Below, in pieces: positions 37,705-37,932 of a DNA stretch of 37,932 nt; positions within the stretch are counted from its first letter, which is position 1; each line of letters starts with the position of its first letter. The notes under the pieces are model-generated. The model worked only from the letters and a program-made list of their open reading frames with translations. It did no database searches and was not told the origin of the DNA. This DNA comes from a virus. A program made the position numbers and the translations under genes. Location of the stretch: the IMG/VR virus record IMGVR_UViG_3300007734_000659, positions 1 through 37,932 of that record; one strand, given 5' to 3'.

Positions 37705-37932
37705 TCATTCCTCTACGGTTTCTTTTTTAGGTCTGCCTGCTTTTTTGGTGGTCAGATCGTTGATCATCTCACGCAATTGGGCAATTTCAGCAGCTTGGGT
37801 CTGCATTACTTTTTCAGTCTCAGCCCGTACATTGTCCATCAGCTTAGAGTCTTTTGCCGCCAAAATGAACGTGCGAGCCTTGTCGCGCAAATCATTAAAG
37901 CCCATGATCTTGTTGCCAACTGAGTCGGGGAG
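37705..37932 (-). CDS. Hypothetical phage protein, partial (C-terminal 75 aa, copy B)
   Basis: The C-terminal 75 codons of a homologue of the 196-aa protein at 3,358-3,948; the 5' part is beyond the window. It reads from LPDSVGNKIMGFNDLRDKAR to the Lys-rich GRPKKETVEE. All 75 residues equal those of the first copy, although about six bases differ, so selection holds the protein. It ends 2 nt before the gp4-like start, as in copy A. Confidence 0.85.
   Translation of the reverse strand, partial: LPDSVGNKIMGFNDLRDKARTFILAAKDSKLMDNVRAETEKVMQTQAAEIAQLREMINDLTTKKAGRPKKETVEE

Larger units (their letters stand above)
34304..37932. repeat. Right copy of imperfect terminal redundancy
   Basis: This is the second copy of the segment at 1-3,585, in the same orientation. 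It contains part of the 301-aa gene, a different GNAT, the gp10-like and gp4-like genes, and the C-terminal part of the 196-aa gene. Identity is highest toward its right end and in blocks within the gp10-like gene, and lower in the ejection gene and around the GNAT block, giving a mosaic pattern. Confidence 0.9.

Noticed and set aside
1-37932. Integrase, attachment site, tRNA or rRNA genes
   Set aside because: No recombinase signature, tRNA-like cloverleaf or rRNA segment was recognised; absence is by eye only and not a computed result.

Overview
The window is a tailed-phage genome, most likely a short-tailed (podovirus-type) phage of a Gram-negative bacterium, probably aquatic. Visible hallmarks are terminase small and large subunits, a 770-aa portal, a scaffold, a major capsid protein, P22 gp4/gp10-like tail-completion proteins, a run of putative ejection proteins, several beta-rich fibre-like proteins and a lysis cassette. 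No tail sheath, tape measure, RNA polymerase, DNA polymerase, integrase, CI repressor, tRNA or rRNA was recognised. The host assignment is an inference.

Layout. A divergent control region lies at about 23,459-23,595. Rightward from it (23,596-26,867, + strand) is a compact early operon: small unknown proteins, a 38-aa membrane peptide, a small lipoprotein, an ERF annealing protein, a YqaJ/lambda-exo nuclease, a mini-SSB candidate, a winged-helix protein and more small ORFs. Leftward (- strand) come a Cro-like repressor, a DUF1376 replication protein carrying a 5 x 7-bp tandem array (possible origin), a small zinc protein, a VRR-NUC nuclease, a PAPS-reductase-like enzyme, NinB, an NrdR-like zinc ribbon and an HNH/DUF1364 protein, closed by a terminator (20,121-20,148). 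The leftward series then continues through DUF5856, a glycosyltransferase, a 51-aa protein, an ADP-ribosyltransferase-like protein, TerS, TerL, portal, fibre-like genes, scaffold, capsid and decoration protein. After a second terminator (6,743-6,770) comes a DUF115-glycosyltransferase / methyltransferase / DUF115 cassette, followed by the head-tail proteins.

The two window ends are homologous. Bases 1-3,585 match 34,304-37,932 at an offset of 34,303-34,347 nt, but the copies are not identical. The simplest reading is a circularly permuted genome of about 34.3 kb whose assembly closes on itself with two strain haplotypes. Joined this way, all late genes form one leftward series ending in fibre, lysis proteins, holin and M15 endolysin (stop at 26,864), which collides tail-to-tail with the early operon.

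Most notable observations: (i) at the redundant locus the two haplotypes carry two unrelated-looking GNAT acetyltransferases between the same flanking genes; (ii) a lysis-region gene (27,857-28,558) appears to start at ATT; (iii) a heptamer array lies out of phase with codons inside the replication gene; (iv) an ADP-ribosyltransferase of the polyvalent-protein type sits beside the terminase; (v) a Maf-like glycosylation cassette is embedded in the head-tail region; (vi) two terminators abut downstream start codons, implying antitermination or attenuation.
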